A DNA stretch of 38,404 bases from Microvirga aerophila (GCF_003332305.1 NZ_QOIO01000054.1:1-38404), one strand, 5' to 3'. Shown: positions 8,044 through 16,486, counted from the first letter of the stretch. The notes: a model not told the origin generated them from the letters alone. Numbers and translations: made by a program.

Positions 8044-9186
8044 ATGAGCCGCCCGTTCGCAGTGCTGGGGCTGGTTGTCGCGCTGCTGCCAGTGGAAGGG
8101 TGGGCAAATCATGACCGCTTGCCCGATCCACCACCGCAGTCAACCGACCAGAAGCTATCGTCTCTCCCGGACCTTGATCGCGCAACCATTACCGTTTCGG
8201 GTCTGTCTTCAGGCGGCTTCTTCGCGCACCAGTTCCACATTGCCTTTTCGAAGCTCGTCAAAGGTGCAGGCATCATTGCGGGTGGACCGTATGGCTGTGT
8301 CGAGAACATCCCGAACCCATGGTCGCCCTTTTGGCCGCGCCCCCTGGACCGTGTCTCTGCCGCAGTGGTGGCCTGCACGCATTACTTTGGCAGCCGCTAC
8401 TATGGACTGCGTCCCTCAGCCCCGGAGGCTGAAGATTCCGTCAGGCTCATCAGAGAGGCTGCGAACCAAGGACTGATTGACGATCCAGCCAACCTCGCCG
8501 ACAGTCGGGTGTGGCTGTTCCACGGCAAGAGCGATGCCATCGTCCCGCTCGGGATCATGGAAACGCTCAAGCAGGTTTACAGCACGTTTGGCGTTCACGA
8601 GACAAAGCTTCGGTTTGATCAGAACCAGAGCGGTGCTTCGGCCAATCACGGCATGCCGGTGAGCCAATTCACCGGGGAGAGCACGTTTCCGGTCCGGGAG
8701 TGCGGGCAGCATGAGCCACCCTACGTGATCCAGTGCGGGTATGAAGCCGCCGAGATGCTGCTGCGCCACCTTTATCCGGAGCCACTCACACTAGCCTCCA
8801 ACAATCCGCATCGAGATGGGAGCATGGTTGCATTCGACCAGTCTGAGTTCTTTGATCCAGCCAACAGGAGCGTCAGTCTGCATGGCGTCGGCTACCTGTA
8901 CGTTCCAACTCCATGCGCTACTCACCAGTGCCGCCTGCATGTGGCCTTCCACGGTTGCAAGCAGGACGTGGACAATGTGTACGATGACTTCATCCGGGAT
9001 GCGGGCTACAACCGCTGGGCGTCCAGCAACAATATTGTTGTCCTGTACCCGCAGGCCACGGCCTCAGCGGCGAACCCCAATCGCTGCTGGGACTTCTGGG
9101 CCTACAGTGGGACCGATTACGCCAACCGGAGCGGGCCTCAGATGCGGGCCGTCAAGGCGATGGTGGATCGTCTGATCGGACAGTAA
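8044..9186 (+). CDS. secreted PHB depolymerase-family esterase
   Basis: A 380-residue protein with a signal peptide (hydrophobic VLGLVVALLP, cleavage probably after GWA near 21). The serine hydrolase signature is the lipase box G-L-S-S-G at 53-57, with S55 as the nucleophile. Further alpha/beta-hydrolase elements are WLFHGKSDAIVP, which probably carries the catalytic Asp, and VAFHGCKQ, typical of short-chain-length poly(3-hydroxybutyrate) depolymerase-like esterases (LpqC/PHB family). It likely acts outside the cytoplasm on polyesters or acyl esters. The frame is open from 7825, but the ATG at 8044 follows GAGGG by 8 bases and starts a proper signal peptide. Several Cys pairs suggest disulfides. 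It stands alone, with no PHB synthesis genes nearby. Confidence 0.9.
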   Translation: MSRPFAVLGLVVALLPVEGWANHDRLPDPPPQSTDQKLSSLPDLDRATITVSGLSSGGFFAHQFHIAFSKLVKGAGIIAGGPYGCVENIPNPWSPFWPRPLDRVSAAVVACTHYFGSRYYGLRPSAPEAEDSVRLIREAANQGLIDDPANLADSRVWLFHGKSDAIVPLGIMETLKQVYSTFGVHETKLRFDQNQSGASANHGMPVSQFTGESTFPVRECGQHEPPYVIQCGYEAAEMLLRHLYPEPLTLASNNPHRDGSMVAFDQSEFFDPANRSVSLHGVGYLYVPTPCATHQCRLHVAFHGCKQDVDNVYDDFIRDAGYNRWASSNNIVVLYPQATASAANPNRCWDFWAYSGTDYANRSGPQMRAVKAMVDRLIGQ

Positions 9187-9716
9187 GCTCAATGGCAATC
9201 AGATTGCTGTGAACCTCCTCATCCTCAAACGATCATGGGGATGCAGACGGTTGTGAGAGGGTTGGAATGTGAGTATCACAAGAAATTTCCATCCCATCCC
9301 GACTGCCAGAGTACCAACCAGAACTGGCTGCCGCAGCCTTTGCTCTATATGCATGCGCGACTGCTGATCTGAGGGAAGAGCCGCAAGCGCAGTTTTCAGG
9401 GTAAGGCAGGTATAAGCAACCCGTGATGCGGCAGGAACTGCGGCTCAGGATAGCTCGATCAGAGATGTTCTAAGGGGCAGGAGATATGTAAATTTGAAGA
9501 GAAAGGCAGGCTCGTCAATCTAGGTTAGCAGATTATATCTAGACAGAGGAAAATAGAGCTACATGCCACATTACGAAAATTTCACATTGAAGTTGTTTTG
9601 ATTTGCTTGAAATCATTTATAATCCCGAGAGTTGGTAGAGGCGAAACTGCACGAGGACCCTCAAGTGAATGGCCTCGGTGCTCACCGCCACCACGACAAC
9701 TTTGCGAGTAATTTGA
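9187..9716. other. 530-bp intergenic region without a supported gene
   Basis: The interval becomes AT-rich from about 9480 to 9620. It holds imperfect hairpins (for example CTCATCCT with GGGGATG near 9220-9245). An in-frame stop directly precedes the downstream GTG start. No coding frame or known RNA was recognised. Confidence 0.5.
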
Positions 9717-10364
9717 GTGCGCCACAGAACTACCCCCTCCTTCGCAGTTGAGATCAAACGAGCCAAGACGCCATCAGTCGGCACCTCCACTAGAAAAGCA
9801 GTCGCTTTCGAGAGCGGCACTCGCCACAGGCCCAAGATGCGTCCATCGGACGACCTTTTTGCAGCGCCGAAGTCTCCCTCCCGTTTATCTCTGAGCGGCG
9901 AAACCACGTCTGATGCTCCTCGGGCAAGAACAGGACGCATTCTCCCGAGCCTTACCAAGGTGGTGGACCCAATTCAGGCCCGACAGCAACAGGAGACAGA
10001 CGAGCAGCTTGCGCGGCGGACGCTGGCACAAAAGTCAGGCAGCAAGGCCGCGACTGCTGAAGAATCCGATGCGGCGGGTGCACCAAGAAAACGTCATTTC
10101 TCTCCCGCAAACGCAAGTGAATTCCACGCGACAGATGAAATGCCTGCTGCTGGTTCGACACCTCAGACAGGAGCCGTGCCGGATACGCACGTTATGGCTT
10201 CTTCCTCACGCGAGATGCCGAGCGATCATGCCGAGGAACCGCGTGGGAAGAAGCGCCATGCCTACTGGGCCGCTTACCGGAAGGCAGTTCGCCGGGGCCT
10301 GCCGTTGCCATCGCTGCCTGCCGGTGAACGCTGGAAGCGGCGCTTGCCACCTGTCGTCCGGTGA
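9717..10364 (+). CDS. hypothetical basic protein
   Basis: A 215-residue, Arg/Ser/Ala-rich, largely low-complexity protein with a conserved-looking N-terminal strand (TPSFAVEIKRAK) and a basic C-terminus (YWAAYRKAVRRGLPLPSLPAG). Similar N-terminal and C-terminal signatures are, to my recollection, seen in uncharacterised rhizobial proteins, but I cannot name a family. The only available start is a GTG at 9717 immediately after an in-frame TGA, with a poor ribosome site, so the start is uncertain. The middle (60-170) appears disordered. Confidence 0.55.
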   Translation: MRHRTTPSFAVEIKRAKTPSVGTSTRKAVAFESGTRHRPKMRPSDDLFAAPKSPSRLSLSGETTSDAPRARTGRILPSLTKVVDPIQARQQQETDEQLARRTLAQKSGSKAATAEESDAAGAPRKRHFSPANASEFHATDEMPAAGSTPQTGAVPDTHVMASSSREMPSDHAEEPRGKKRHAYWAAYRKAVRRGLPLPSLPAGERWKRRLPPVVR

Positions 10365-10474
10365 GCGTCGGTCAAATGGCGGCTTCAGCTAGTCGTATTG
10401 GACAACGCTATAGGTAATGGAGAGTAATCCTCGCACTGCCATGCACCCGCAAGTCACTCGGTGCGGCATGGCCC

Positions 10475-10735
10475 CTAACACCACACGACGTGAGCCATGC
10501 GCTCGCTCTCAAACCGAGGCAACGATGCCCGCAGATGACTTGACCGTCCTCTGATCGCTTTGATCTGCGTTTCGCGAACTACGCATTCGATACCGCTCGA
10601 TGAGCCTTTGATGCGATACTGGGCCTCGTGAGAGGTCTCGGGCAGGACCTGAACGACTACATAAGTATCAGGATCAGCCCGCCTGGGATGGGCAGGGAGA
10701 ACCGACTGGCCGACCTTGAACTTGTTGTTCCTCAT
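10475..10735 (-). CDS. small conserved-type hypothetical protein
   Basis: An 86-residue frame starting at ATG 10735 with GGAGAAGG upstream. It begins FKVGQSVLPA and continues with YVVVQVLPE, QYRIKGSSSG and CVVRETQIKAI, a pattern of short beta strands resembling small rhizobial proteins that carry a KVGQ-x-V start and a VRE-x-Q/E end. The function is unknown. It is convergent with the hypothetical gene at 9717. Confidence 0.6.
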   Translation of the reverse strand: MRNNKFKVGQSVLPAHPRRADPDTYVVVQVLPETSHEAQYRIKGSSSGIECVVRETQIKAIRGRSSHLRASLPRFESERMAHVVWC

Positions 10736-10855
10736 GGAACCTTCTCCTCCAAAGCTCAGGAGCCCAGCGTAGCGGGTAAACCTGTTGCCGCCATATCACC
10801 CCCAGCCGTTCCCATACGCCCACTCCTGGTCAGGCGGCAGGGTCAGCACCTGAGC

Positions 10856-11041
10856 CTAAGCCACCTCAGCCACCTGCTGCGCGGCACGGCGGGCAGCACG
10901 CGCCTCCTCGATCAGGGCAAGCTGCTGCTCCCGTGTCATGGGATGGATACGTCTCAGTTGCTCACACCGACGCCGGTTGCGTTGCGGGGAGCGCTTGTTC
11001 TCAACAACGGGATCGCTGTGTCTGTAAGCCGTCCGTGCCAT
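10856..11041 (-). CDS. small basic hypothetical protein
   Basis: A 61-residue frame with GGTGGAG 7 bases before the ATG at 11041. The N-terminus is basic and the C-terminal half is a predicted helix (REQQLALIEEARAARRAAQQ). No domain is recognised. Helical heptads and the good ribosome site make it plausible. Confidence 0.45.
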   Translation of the reverse strand: MARTAYRHSDPVVENKRSPQRNRRRCEQLRRIHPMTREQQLALIEEARAARRAAQQVAEVA

Positions 11042-11195
11042 GGTTTGGCTCCACCTTGGCTACTGCGCCACCATACACCTGCGGCTGCCCATCATCCAGA
11101 TCATCCGATTGGCTGAGACCTTGGCTCGGGATTGCTTGACCACCTGCTGGAGCAGGCGCACCCTCCTTCGGAGTCTCAGCTTTGGAGGCGGCCAT
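11001..11195 (-). CDS. possible small Gly/Pro-rich ORF
   Basis: A 64-codon minus-strand frame overlaps the start of the gene at 10856-11041 by 41 bases and faces the divergent SnoaL-like gene. It is low in complexity and has no clear ribosome site. It is listed because the acidic part (SQSDDLDDGQPQVYGG) looks protein-like, but it may be a shadow frame. Confidence 0.2.
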   Translation of the reverse strand: MAASKAETPKEGAPAPAGGQAIPSQGLSQSDDLDDGQPQVYGGAVAKVEPNHGTDGLQTQRSRC

Positions 11196-11652
11196 GCATG
11201 CGCCAGAGGATGATGTCACCCTGGTCCGCCGCTGGTTCCAGCGCCTGCAACTGTGCGTGCAGACGGTGGATTACATTGGCTCGCGTCCGCTCTTTGTCGA
11301 GGACATGATCACCTTTGGCACCTACACAGCCTTCACCATCGGGCGAGACGCGACCGAGACCGAGCAGTGGCGGCATATCTGGGGTCAGATCGACCAGTTC
11401 CGATGGCGGCTTGATGATCTGCGCACCATCCTCTCCGCGGATCGGCTCACGGCAGTGGCCATGGCGGTGTTCGAGTCCACCGGCTATACCGAAGACGGCA
11501 AGCCCTTTGACCGCCCTGGACGCGCCACGGTTGTGTTTGGGCGAGGGGCTGTCGGGGAGGAGTGGGTGGCCCAGCATACCCATGTCTCGCTGTTCCCCGG
11601 CACCCCAACGCGGTCGTTTGGCACCAAGCGGGTGAGCCCACCCGCCCTATGA
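11194..11652 (+). CDS. SnoaL-like (NTF2 superfamily) protein
   Basis: A 152-residue cytosolic protein with one NTF2-like domain: helices at the start (DVTLVRRWFQRLQLC), a pocket segment (VEDMITFGTYTAFTIG), WRHIWGQIDQFRW, and C-terminal strands RATVVFGRG and HTHVSLFPG, the last typical of DUF4440/SnoaL proteins. The ligand or reaction is unknown. The ATG at 11194 is preferred over the TTG at 11182 because GGAGG precedes it by 4-5 bases. It is followed 69 bases later by the ArsC-type gene on the same strand. Confidence 0.75.
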   Translation: MHAPEDDVTLVRRWFQRLQLCVQTVDYIGSRPLFVEDMITFGTYTAFTIGRDATETEQWRHIWGQIDQFRWRLDDLRTILSADRLTAVAMAVFESTGYTEDGKPFDRPGRATVVFGRGAVGEEWVAQHTHVSLFPGTPTRSFGTKRVSPPAL

Positions 11653-11721
11653 GCGCCAACACGGCGACCCGACCAGAGGAGAGCGGCTAGTCTTGCACTA
11701 TACTGCTAAGGGAGGTCTCTC

Positions 11722-12258
11722 ATGAGTGAGCGAACCTACAACGTGCTGTTCCTCTGCACCGGCAACTCGGCCCGGTCGATCCTCCCGGAAGGCATCCTGC
11801 GCCAGGACGGCGAGGGCCGCTTCCAGGCATACTCGGCGGGCAGTCAGCCCAAAGGCAGCGTGAACCCCCTCGCACTGAAGGTGCTGGGAGCCCATGGCTA
11901 TCCCACACACGGTTACCGCTCGAAAAGCTGGGACGAGTACGCCGAGCCGCATGCCCCTGTGATGGACTTCGTGATCACCGTCTGCGACAGCGCTGCCGGG
12001 GAGGCTTGTCCGCTCTGGCCGGGGCATCCCTCGATTGTCCACTGGAGCATCGACGATCCGGCAGCCGTCTCAGGTTCTGACGAGGACCGGGAGCAAGCCT
12101 TTGGACGGGCCTTTCAGGTGCTGAAGACCCGGATCAGCACGTTCGTCCACCTGCCGCTGGCGAGCCTGGACCAGTTCACGATGGGCACCCGGCCTCGCGC
12201 CATCGGCCACACGGAGGGGGCAGGCACGGTGTCAGAAGACGGGACGCCTCGGGGATAG
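11722..12258 (+). CDS. arsC: arsenate reductase / low-molecular-weight phosphatase-like protein
   Basis: A 178-residue protein of the thioredoxin-coupled ArsC/LMW phosphatase fold. The P-loop CTGNSAR has C12 and R18 (C-x5-R). Two further cysteines, C88 and C95, match the spacing of the redox relay of thioredoxin-dependent arsenate reductases, and DDPAAVSG carries the Asp-Pro acid motif. It should reduce arsenate to arsenite using thioredoxin, although phosphatase activity cannot be excluded. No arsR, acr3 or arsB lies nearby, so it is an orphan copy. GGGAGG lies 8 bases before the ATG. Confidence 0.85.
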   Translation: MSERTYNVLFLCTGNSARSILPEGILRQDGEGRFQAYSAGSQPKGSVNPLALKVLGAHGYPTHGYRSKSWDEYAEPHAPVMDFVITVCDSAAGEACPLWPGHPSIVHWSIDDPAAVSGSDEDREQAFGRAFQVLKTRISTFVHLPLASLDQFTMGTRPRAIGHTEGAGTVSEDGTPRG

Positions 12259-12305
12259 CCACATCTATCGGTATGGCTGGGCAGCTTCCTAGAGCGGCTC
12301 CGCTG

Positions 12306-12623
12306 TCACGCCTGGATCGGCAGGGGTGTGAAGGGCGAGCGCTCAACCACCTGGACCTTGGCCATCGCGCCTACGGAGCGCAAGCCGTCGAGAACTCTCT
12401 TCATGGGCTCAGAAGCGACTGCCTTACGGGCCTCCTCCTGGGTGCGGAACTCCAGCATGGTAAAGGTGTCCGGACTGGCCGCATCAGCCGTGCGATAGGC
12501 CACAAACGACACAGCCCCAGGCGCTTGCAGAAGCTGGCTGATCCAGTCCCGGACGTGCCGGTTGTAGTCGTTCCAGTTCTGTCGGTCGGTGGGGCGGTCA
12601 TACTGCAACATGATGTAGGCCAT
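12306..12623 (-). CDS. ABM-like dimeric alpha/beta-barrel protein
   Basis: A 105-residue protein with features of the antibiotic-biosynthesis-monooxygenase/ferredoxin-like barrel: an N-terminal strand (YIMLQYDRP), a helix, a central strand (VSFVAYRTAD), and a TFTMLEFRTQEEARKAV segment. The ATG at 12623 is chosen over the longer frame because GGAGG precedes it by 5 bases. Substrate and role are unknown. A decayed relative of its central 40 residues lies at 37889-38014. Confidence 0.6.
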   Translation of the reverse strand: MAYIMLQYDRPTDRQNWNDYNRHVRDWISQLLQAPGAVSFVAYRTADAASPDTFTMLEFRTQEEARKAVASEPMKRVLDGLRSVGAMAKVQVVERSPFTPLPIQA

Positions 12624-12754
12624 GACGACCTCCGCATCGGCGGCCACACCCACAGCATAGGGGGCCAACCCAAACCGCTCGATTCCTCGCCCCGATGATG
12701 GAGACGGTAAGCACGCCTGCGATCAGCACGAGCGCCATCAGTGCCTGAAGCCCG

Positions 12755-12859
12755 TCACATGTATCCCAAGATGACGGCCCCGCAGAACACGAACGCCAGA
12801 GCCGCCACAACGAGCACTTCGTTTTCGTAGGAGAGATAGAGCCTGATCTTCTGAAGCAT
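12755..12859 (-). CDS. 34-residue single-pass membrane microprotein
   Basis: The ATG at 12859 follows GGGAGG by 5 bases. The product begins with a short amphipathic part (MLQKIRLYLSYENE) and then a 19-residue hydrophobic helix (VLVVAALAFVFCGAVILGYM) that ends the protein. It is too short for ordinary gene callers. The strong ribosome site, one clean membrane helix and the neighbouring microproteins support it. The role is unknown. Confidence 0.6.
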   Translation of the reverse strand: MLQKIRLYLSYENEVLVVAALAFVFCGAVILGYM

Positions 12860-13092
12860 GATAGCCTCCCAACTCCGTGCAAGTATACGCTCGCTGGAAG
12901 CCGACGCATACGCGTGCCGTCACGGTAAAAGATCAAACACGCCGTCTAAGAAGGATGGGGCTAGCTATTCCCTCCTATAGACCGAGTTGCGGTAACCAAA
13001 CGGACGTGAGCCTTCAGAGGTGAATGCTGCCCAGGAAATAAGAACGAGGCATCCTCCTGGAGCAAGTTGCGTGGACCGAGGATTGTCGGACT

Positions 13093-13117
13093 GGAACCTG
13101 AGCCGTTATGGCTGGTT
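13093..13117 (+). promoter_or_regulatory. sigma-EcfG-like promoter
   Basis: GGAAC (13093-13097), 16 bases, then GGTT (13114-13117) resembles the GGAAC-N16/17-CGTT consensus with one mismatch in the -10 part. It lies about 55 bases upstream of the microprotein at 13172. The remainder of 12860-13092 has no supported gene. Confidence 0.5.
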
Positions 13118-13171
13118 GTCATTGAGGATTAATGCCGGTGGATGCCTCTTGGGGCGTCTGAAGGAGGGCAG

Positions 13172-13387
13172 ATGCGTCAGGTGTCTTCTAAGATGCTCGC
13201 GGGCCTCGGTTCTCTGGCAACCTCATCTTCGCTGGCTCTCGCCCAGACGACGGCTCCGGGGACACCACCAGGGGATGCGGCGGCGACACCTGCGGGCGGG
13301 ATCGCTGACTGGTGGTGGGTGATTGTACTCGTGATTGTGGTTGCCGTTGCGATCTGGTACTTCACCCGCAAGCGGACAACCCTTTAG
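13172..13387 (+). CDS. 71-residue exported single-pass membrane protein
   Basis: The ATG at 13172 follows AAGGAGGG by 3 bases. The product has a signal-like N-terminus ending in SLALAQ, a linker rich in Thr, Pro, Gly and Ala (about 27-50) and a strong transmembrane helix (WWWVIVLVIVVAVAIWYF) followed by the basic tail TRKRTTL. The topology would leave the linker outside and the C-terminus in the cytoplasm. It is not a recognised family. An EcfG-like promoter lies upstream. Confidence 0.7.
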   Translation: MRQVSSKMLAGLGSLATSSSLALAQTTAPGTPPGDAAATPAGGIADWWWVIVLVIVVAVAIWYFTRKRTTL

Positions 13388-13415
13388 AACCGACTAGGCC
13401 GTGAGTAGAAGGCTC

Positions 13416-13586
13416 TCACCTTGCCCTGTTTAGTCTCTGCGGACGTGGGCCTAGAACGGACGCCACGTCCTCCAGCGCTAGCGGAGCCACACCGGCCTGA
13501 GGCTGCGCGCGTATCGGGCCAGGAGTACAAGCGGGCAGCAAAACAGCGAACAGGAACAGCACCCACATCATGCTGGAGCGCAGCAT
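13416..13586 (-). CDS. 56-residue secreted or lipoprotein microprotein
   Basis: The ATG at 13586 follows AGGAGG by 5 bases. The N-terminus is a signal sequence (MMWVLFLFAVLLPAC). C20 lies in an L-P-A-C context that could be a lipobox, while IRA followed by QPQ could be a signal peptidase I site. The mature part is short and polar (VAPLALEDVASVLGPRPQ). It is convergent with the microprotein gene at 13172, 28 bases apart. The function is unknown. Confidence 0.6.
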   Translation of the reverse strand: MLRSSMMWVLFLFAVLLPACTPGPIRAQPQAGVAPLALEDVASVLGPRPQRLNRAR

Positions 13587-13641
13587 TGCGACCTCCTACC
13601 AGTTCAGCCCCGTACTTCAGCCGGTCTACGGCAGGGGCGGA

Positions 13642-13764
13642 TCAGTGCGCAGGAACCGCCGTGAGGAACATGGCGGCTGCCAGCGTGACAGCGACGCAGG
13701 CCATGCCCCAAGCAATCATGGCTCCCGTTACTCCGTGAGCGCGAGAAGGGAAGCTGGTGAACAT
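13642..13764 (-). CDS. 40-residue membrane microprotein
   Basis: The ATG at 13764 follows AGGAGGAG by about 4 bases. The product is a short polar start (MFTSFPSRAHGVTG) followed by one hydrophobic helix (MIAWGMACVAVTLAAAMFL) and a four-residue tail. It is on the same strand and 55 bases upstream of the 56-residue secreted microprotein, so the two may be co-transcribed. Confidence 0.6.
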   Translation of the reverse strand: MFTSFPSRAHGVTGAMIAWGMACVAVTLAAAMFLTAVPAH

Positions 13765-14211
13765 CGTTCTCCTCCTGCTGCTTTGGCGTCACGCCGTACA
13801 GGGCCGGGAGGGACACAAACGGAGCCCTGCCTCACTGATGCGGCTCCTGAGGCCGCTCCCGGTCTGCCGTTCGTGGATGTCCGCTACGCTGAGGCCCGTC
13901 CAGATGCCGCAGCGATCATCGCGGCTAAGCTCCAAGGTGGTTCCATGCTTGAACCTCCTTTCGAAGAACTACACCGGTTGTTTTGGGACCAGCGTACTGC
14001 TGCTGAGCAGCAGCAGAATCGTCCTCCCCTCAGGGTCTTCCGTCAAGCAAAACCGGCAGGATAGAAGCCCATTGGCAAGGTCCGGTCGGGGCTGAACTCT
14101 GCGCCTGATCATCGAAGAGCCTAGTGACCATGTGCGCCGGGTGAAAGCGGCCTTTCACAATGCCGCGCTGGGTGTAGAATCGACCCATCACGCGATGCTG
14201 GGAGGTTTCTG
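13765..14211. other. 447-bp region without a supported gene
   Basis: Plus-strand frames are open but have no ribosome sites. One reads APGLPFVDVRYAEARPD without a usable start codon. I see no terminator or RNA family. The last bases hold the GGGAGG of the next gene. Confidence 0.4.
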
Positions 14212-14505
14212 ATGCTACAGTCCACAACAGGCGGCTCAGCGGCACCGGAGCAGGTTTCCCTGGATAATCTAGCTCCAGACCTGTTAGCGGCTCTGGCGGC
14301 GCTCGCCACCGTGGAGACCCGCTACCGGACCAAGCGGGAGGCTCTCTATCAGGTATCCGGCCCTGACACTTTGAAGCAGCGCTTCGCCGACCAACTGGAA
14401 GCTCGGCATCGGCAAGAGCGTGAAGCTGTGATTCAGCGTCTGGTCGAGCTTCACTATAGCTTGACCGTGACTGCCAGGGTCCGTGACCCTGACCTCAGGC
14501 ACTGA
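14212..14505 (+). CDS. coiled-coil microprotein, family member 1
   Basis: A 97-residue helical protein with GGGAGG 7 bases before its ATG. Its core runs LLAALAALATVETRY, then R-E at the end of the first helix, then a second helix with LEARHRQEREAVIQRLVEL. Three other genes here (15927, 33316, 36691) share this two-helix pattern: L-x3-L-A-x-[IV]-E-x-x-Y then R-H/Y-x-x-E-R-E-[PA]. No domain name is known to me. It is followed by a PRC-barrel gene in an arrangement repeated at 32.8-33.6 kb. Confidence 0.7.
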   Translation: MLQSTTGGSAAPEQVSLDNLAPDLLAALAALATVETRYRTKREALYQVSGPDTLKQRFADQLEARHRQEREAVIQRLVELHYSLTVTARVRDPDLRH

Positions 14506-14549
14506 CCAGAAAGTCAGGGTGGCGCAAGGTTAGGGGCCGACGCAGGCGC

Positions 14550-14575
14550 GGAACTCGTCTGATGTCGGTCCGGTT
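14550..14575 (+). promoter_or_regulatory. sigma-EcfG-like promoter before the PRC-barrel gene
   Basis: GGAAC (14550-14554), 17 bases, then GGTT (14572-14575). Spacing and -10 are identical to the site upstream of nepR-ecfG at 36243-36267. It is 36 bases upstream of the PRC-barrel start codon. Confidence 0.6.
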
Positions 14576-14611
14576 GATTCAGTAGTCCTTGTCTGCGCAG
14601 GAGGGTTGATC

Positions 14612-14995
14612 ATGACCCAAACAGCAGCAACACCCGACACAACCCCCTCCCATCCTCTCATCGAAAGCAATCGGGTGGAGGGAACGCCCGTCTACGATCC
14701 GCGCGACAAACGGATTGGCGCGATCCACCATCTGGTGATCGAGAAGGTGAGCGGACGGGTGGTCTACGCGGTAATGAGCTTTGGCGGCTTCCTTGGGATC
14801 GGGGCTCACACCCATACGATCCCGTGGGAGAAGCTCACATATGACACCCAGCTTGGCGGCTATCGAACCGACATTACCCAAGAGCAGCTAACCGGTGCTC
14901 CTGTAACCTACGAGGATGAAGCCATCTGGCGGGATCGCAAGCGTGAGCAGGCCATTCACGACCACTGGAAGGTGCCGCCTTACTATGGGTTCTGA
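14612..14995 (+). CDS. PRC-barrel domain protein
   Basis: A 127-residue soluble protein that is almost entirely one PRC barrel: HPLIESNRVEGTPVYD, HHLVIEKVSGRVVYAVMS, GGFLGIGAHTHTIPWEKL, YDTQLGGYRTDITQEQL. It is about 85% identical by eye to the gene at 32791-33174 and shares the barrel with the membrane-anchored gene at 6165. AGGAGGG precedes the ATG. PRC barrels of this type are common in rhizobial stress regulons, but their molecular role is unsettled. The EcfG-like promoter upstream supports stress control. Confidence 0.85.
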   Translation: MTQTAATPDTTPSHPLIESNRVEGTPVYDPRDKRIGAIHHLVIEKVSGRVVYAVMSFGGFLGIGAHTHTIPWEKLTYDTQLGGYRTDITQEQLTGAPVTYEDEAIWRDRKREQAIHDHWKVPPYYGF

Positions 14996-15030
14996 GGGAA
15001 GTGGAGGAGCGCGCTCCAACGTGGTGAGCT

Positions 15031-15756
15031 ATGGCCCAGGCTTCAAGGATAGCAGACCATCGCGCCAACCGGCTCCTGGCTGCCTTAGAGCCTGAGGATT
15101 TCGCCAGCCTTGAGCCGCACCTTGAGATCGTGGACCTGCAAAAAGGTCAGGTTCTCTATGAAGCGGGCGATACCATCCGCTACACCTACTTCCCTCACGA
15201 CACAGTGGTGTCCCTAGTCAATGTTCTAGAGGATGGGGGCTCCGTTGAGGTGGCGGTGTTCGGGCGTGAAGCCCTGTTTGGCCTGATCAGCGCCCTATAT
15301 ACCCGTGAGTCCTTTGGGCGCTACATCGTGCACCTTCCTGGTACGGCCTCGCGCATTGAGATTGACCGGGTGCAGGAAGTCGTCAACGAGCGTCCACGTA
15401 TTCGGCTCCTGCTGCACCGCTTCACCGAAGCGCTGCTGGCGCAGACCTTCCAGACTGTCGCCTGCAACGCCGTTCATGCTGTCGAAGCTCGCTGCTGCCG
15501 CTGGATACTGAGCACGCAGGATCGGGTGGACCAGGACACCCTGCCGCTCACGCATGAGTTTCTGGCCGAGATGCTTGGCGTTCAGCGCCCATCGGTGAGT
15601 GTGGTCTTGCGCACGCTGCAAACGGCGGGTCTAATCCGTCAGGGCCGAGGGCTCATCGCGGTCGTGGACCGTGCTGGTCTGGAAGAAGCCGCCTGCGAGT
15701 GCTACGGCAAGATCAGGCGCAGTTTCGAACGCCTTTTACCGCACACCTACACCTAG
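15031..15756 (+). CDS. Crp/Fnr-family transcriptional regulator
   Basis: A 241-residue regulator. Residues about 15-130 form a cyclic-nucleotide-binding-type beta roll (QKGQVLYEAGDTIRYTYF, VEVAVFGREALFGLIS). A linker helix follows (HRFTEALLAQTFQTVACN), then a winged helix (HEFLAEMLGVQRPSVSVVL, GLIRQGRGLIAVVDRAGLEE). It lacks the Cys cluster of Fnr, and the phosphate-binding RXA-type arginine of Crp is not obvious, so the ligand is unknown. The variant resembles rhizobial Crp-type regulators acting on stress genes. It starts 35 bases after the PRC-barrel gene on the same strand. Confidence 0.85.
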   Translation: MAQASRIADHRANRLLAALEPEDFASLEPHLEIVDLQKGQVLYEAGDTIRYTYFPHDTVVSLVNVLEDGGSVEVAVFGREALFGLISALYTRESFGRYIVHLPGTASRIEIDRVQEVVNERPRIRLLLHRFTEALLAQTFQTVACNAVHAVEARCCRWILSTQDRVDQDTLPLTHEFLAEMLGVQRPSVSVVLRTLQTAGLIRQGRGLIAVVDRAGLEEAACECYGKIRRSFERLLPHTYT

Positions 15757-15926
15757 TGCTTTACCCGCAGACCAGTGCCACGCTTTGGCAGCGCCGTACG
15801 GATGCGCCTGCAAAAACCAACATAGATTAGTAATTGTTGCCGTTCTGTCAGGTTTCAGACTGACGTGAGCCATCTCCCTGAGTACCCCTTCCTGCAATCT
15901 GCATAAAGATACAGGGAAGGAAAGCC

Positions 15927-16208
15927 ATGACCGACAATCAGTATCCACCACATTCCCGCAGACAGGCACCGTCGCCGAGGATGTATTCTCCTGCGCTCCA
16001 ACCCTTGCTCCAGTCACTTCTCTCTACCTTGGCCGACATTGACTTGGCCTACGACCGTGAGCGCGAGAAACTCAGCGAAAGCATGAAAGACCCAAACCTG
16101 CGAACGCGGGCGTTGGAAAAGCTCAAACAGCACCATCACGAGCGGCGCGAGCCTTACCTCCAGCAACTCGCCATGCTGCAAGACCGCATCCAGAGAGGAT
16201 GGCATTAG
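15927..16208 (+). CDS. coiled-coil microprotein, family member 2
   Basis: A 93-residue protein with GGAAGGAAAG before its ATG. After a Pro-rich start it has the family's two helices: LLSTLADIDLAYDREREKL, then HHERREPYLQQLAMLQDRI. The REPYLQQL element is nearly identical to REPYLRKL in the gene at 36691. Role unknown; see member 1. Confidence 0.65.
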   Translation: MTDNQYPPHSRRQAPSPRMYSPALQPLLQSLLSTLADIDLAYDREREKLSESMKDPNLRTRALEKLKQHHHERREPYLQQLAMLQDRIQRGWH

Positions 16209-16486
16209 GCTCCTGATCATCCGGCACCGGGAGATGGAGCAATGACCGATGAGGAGAGCCGCAGCCCATCGGTCAGAGCTTCCGAGTTCAGCTGCGGCAC
16301 CTGTGGGCCAGTCTCGTCGGTTTGCTCGTGGGCGGCGCGATGCCATCGTCGGAGGGGAGAAGGATTATTCAGACCACGCTCCTGCCTTACAAGCTGAACG
16401 GTGACGACAGGTCTCGCCGCCGCTGATGAACCTGAGCCCGTGTCTGGGAATCTTGCGCAACGCATGCACGGCTGCGAGACTATACC
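16209..16486. other. 278-bp region, ambiguous frames only
   Basis: All three plus-strand frames are open between about 16242 and 16400. One contains LRHLWASLVGLLVGGAMPSS, which looks like a membrane helix, but an in-frame stop lies directly upstream and no start codon fits. I do not call a gene here. Confidence 0.4.
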
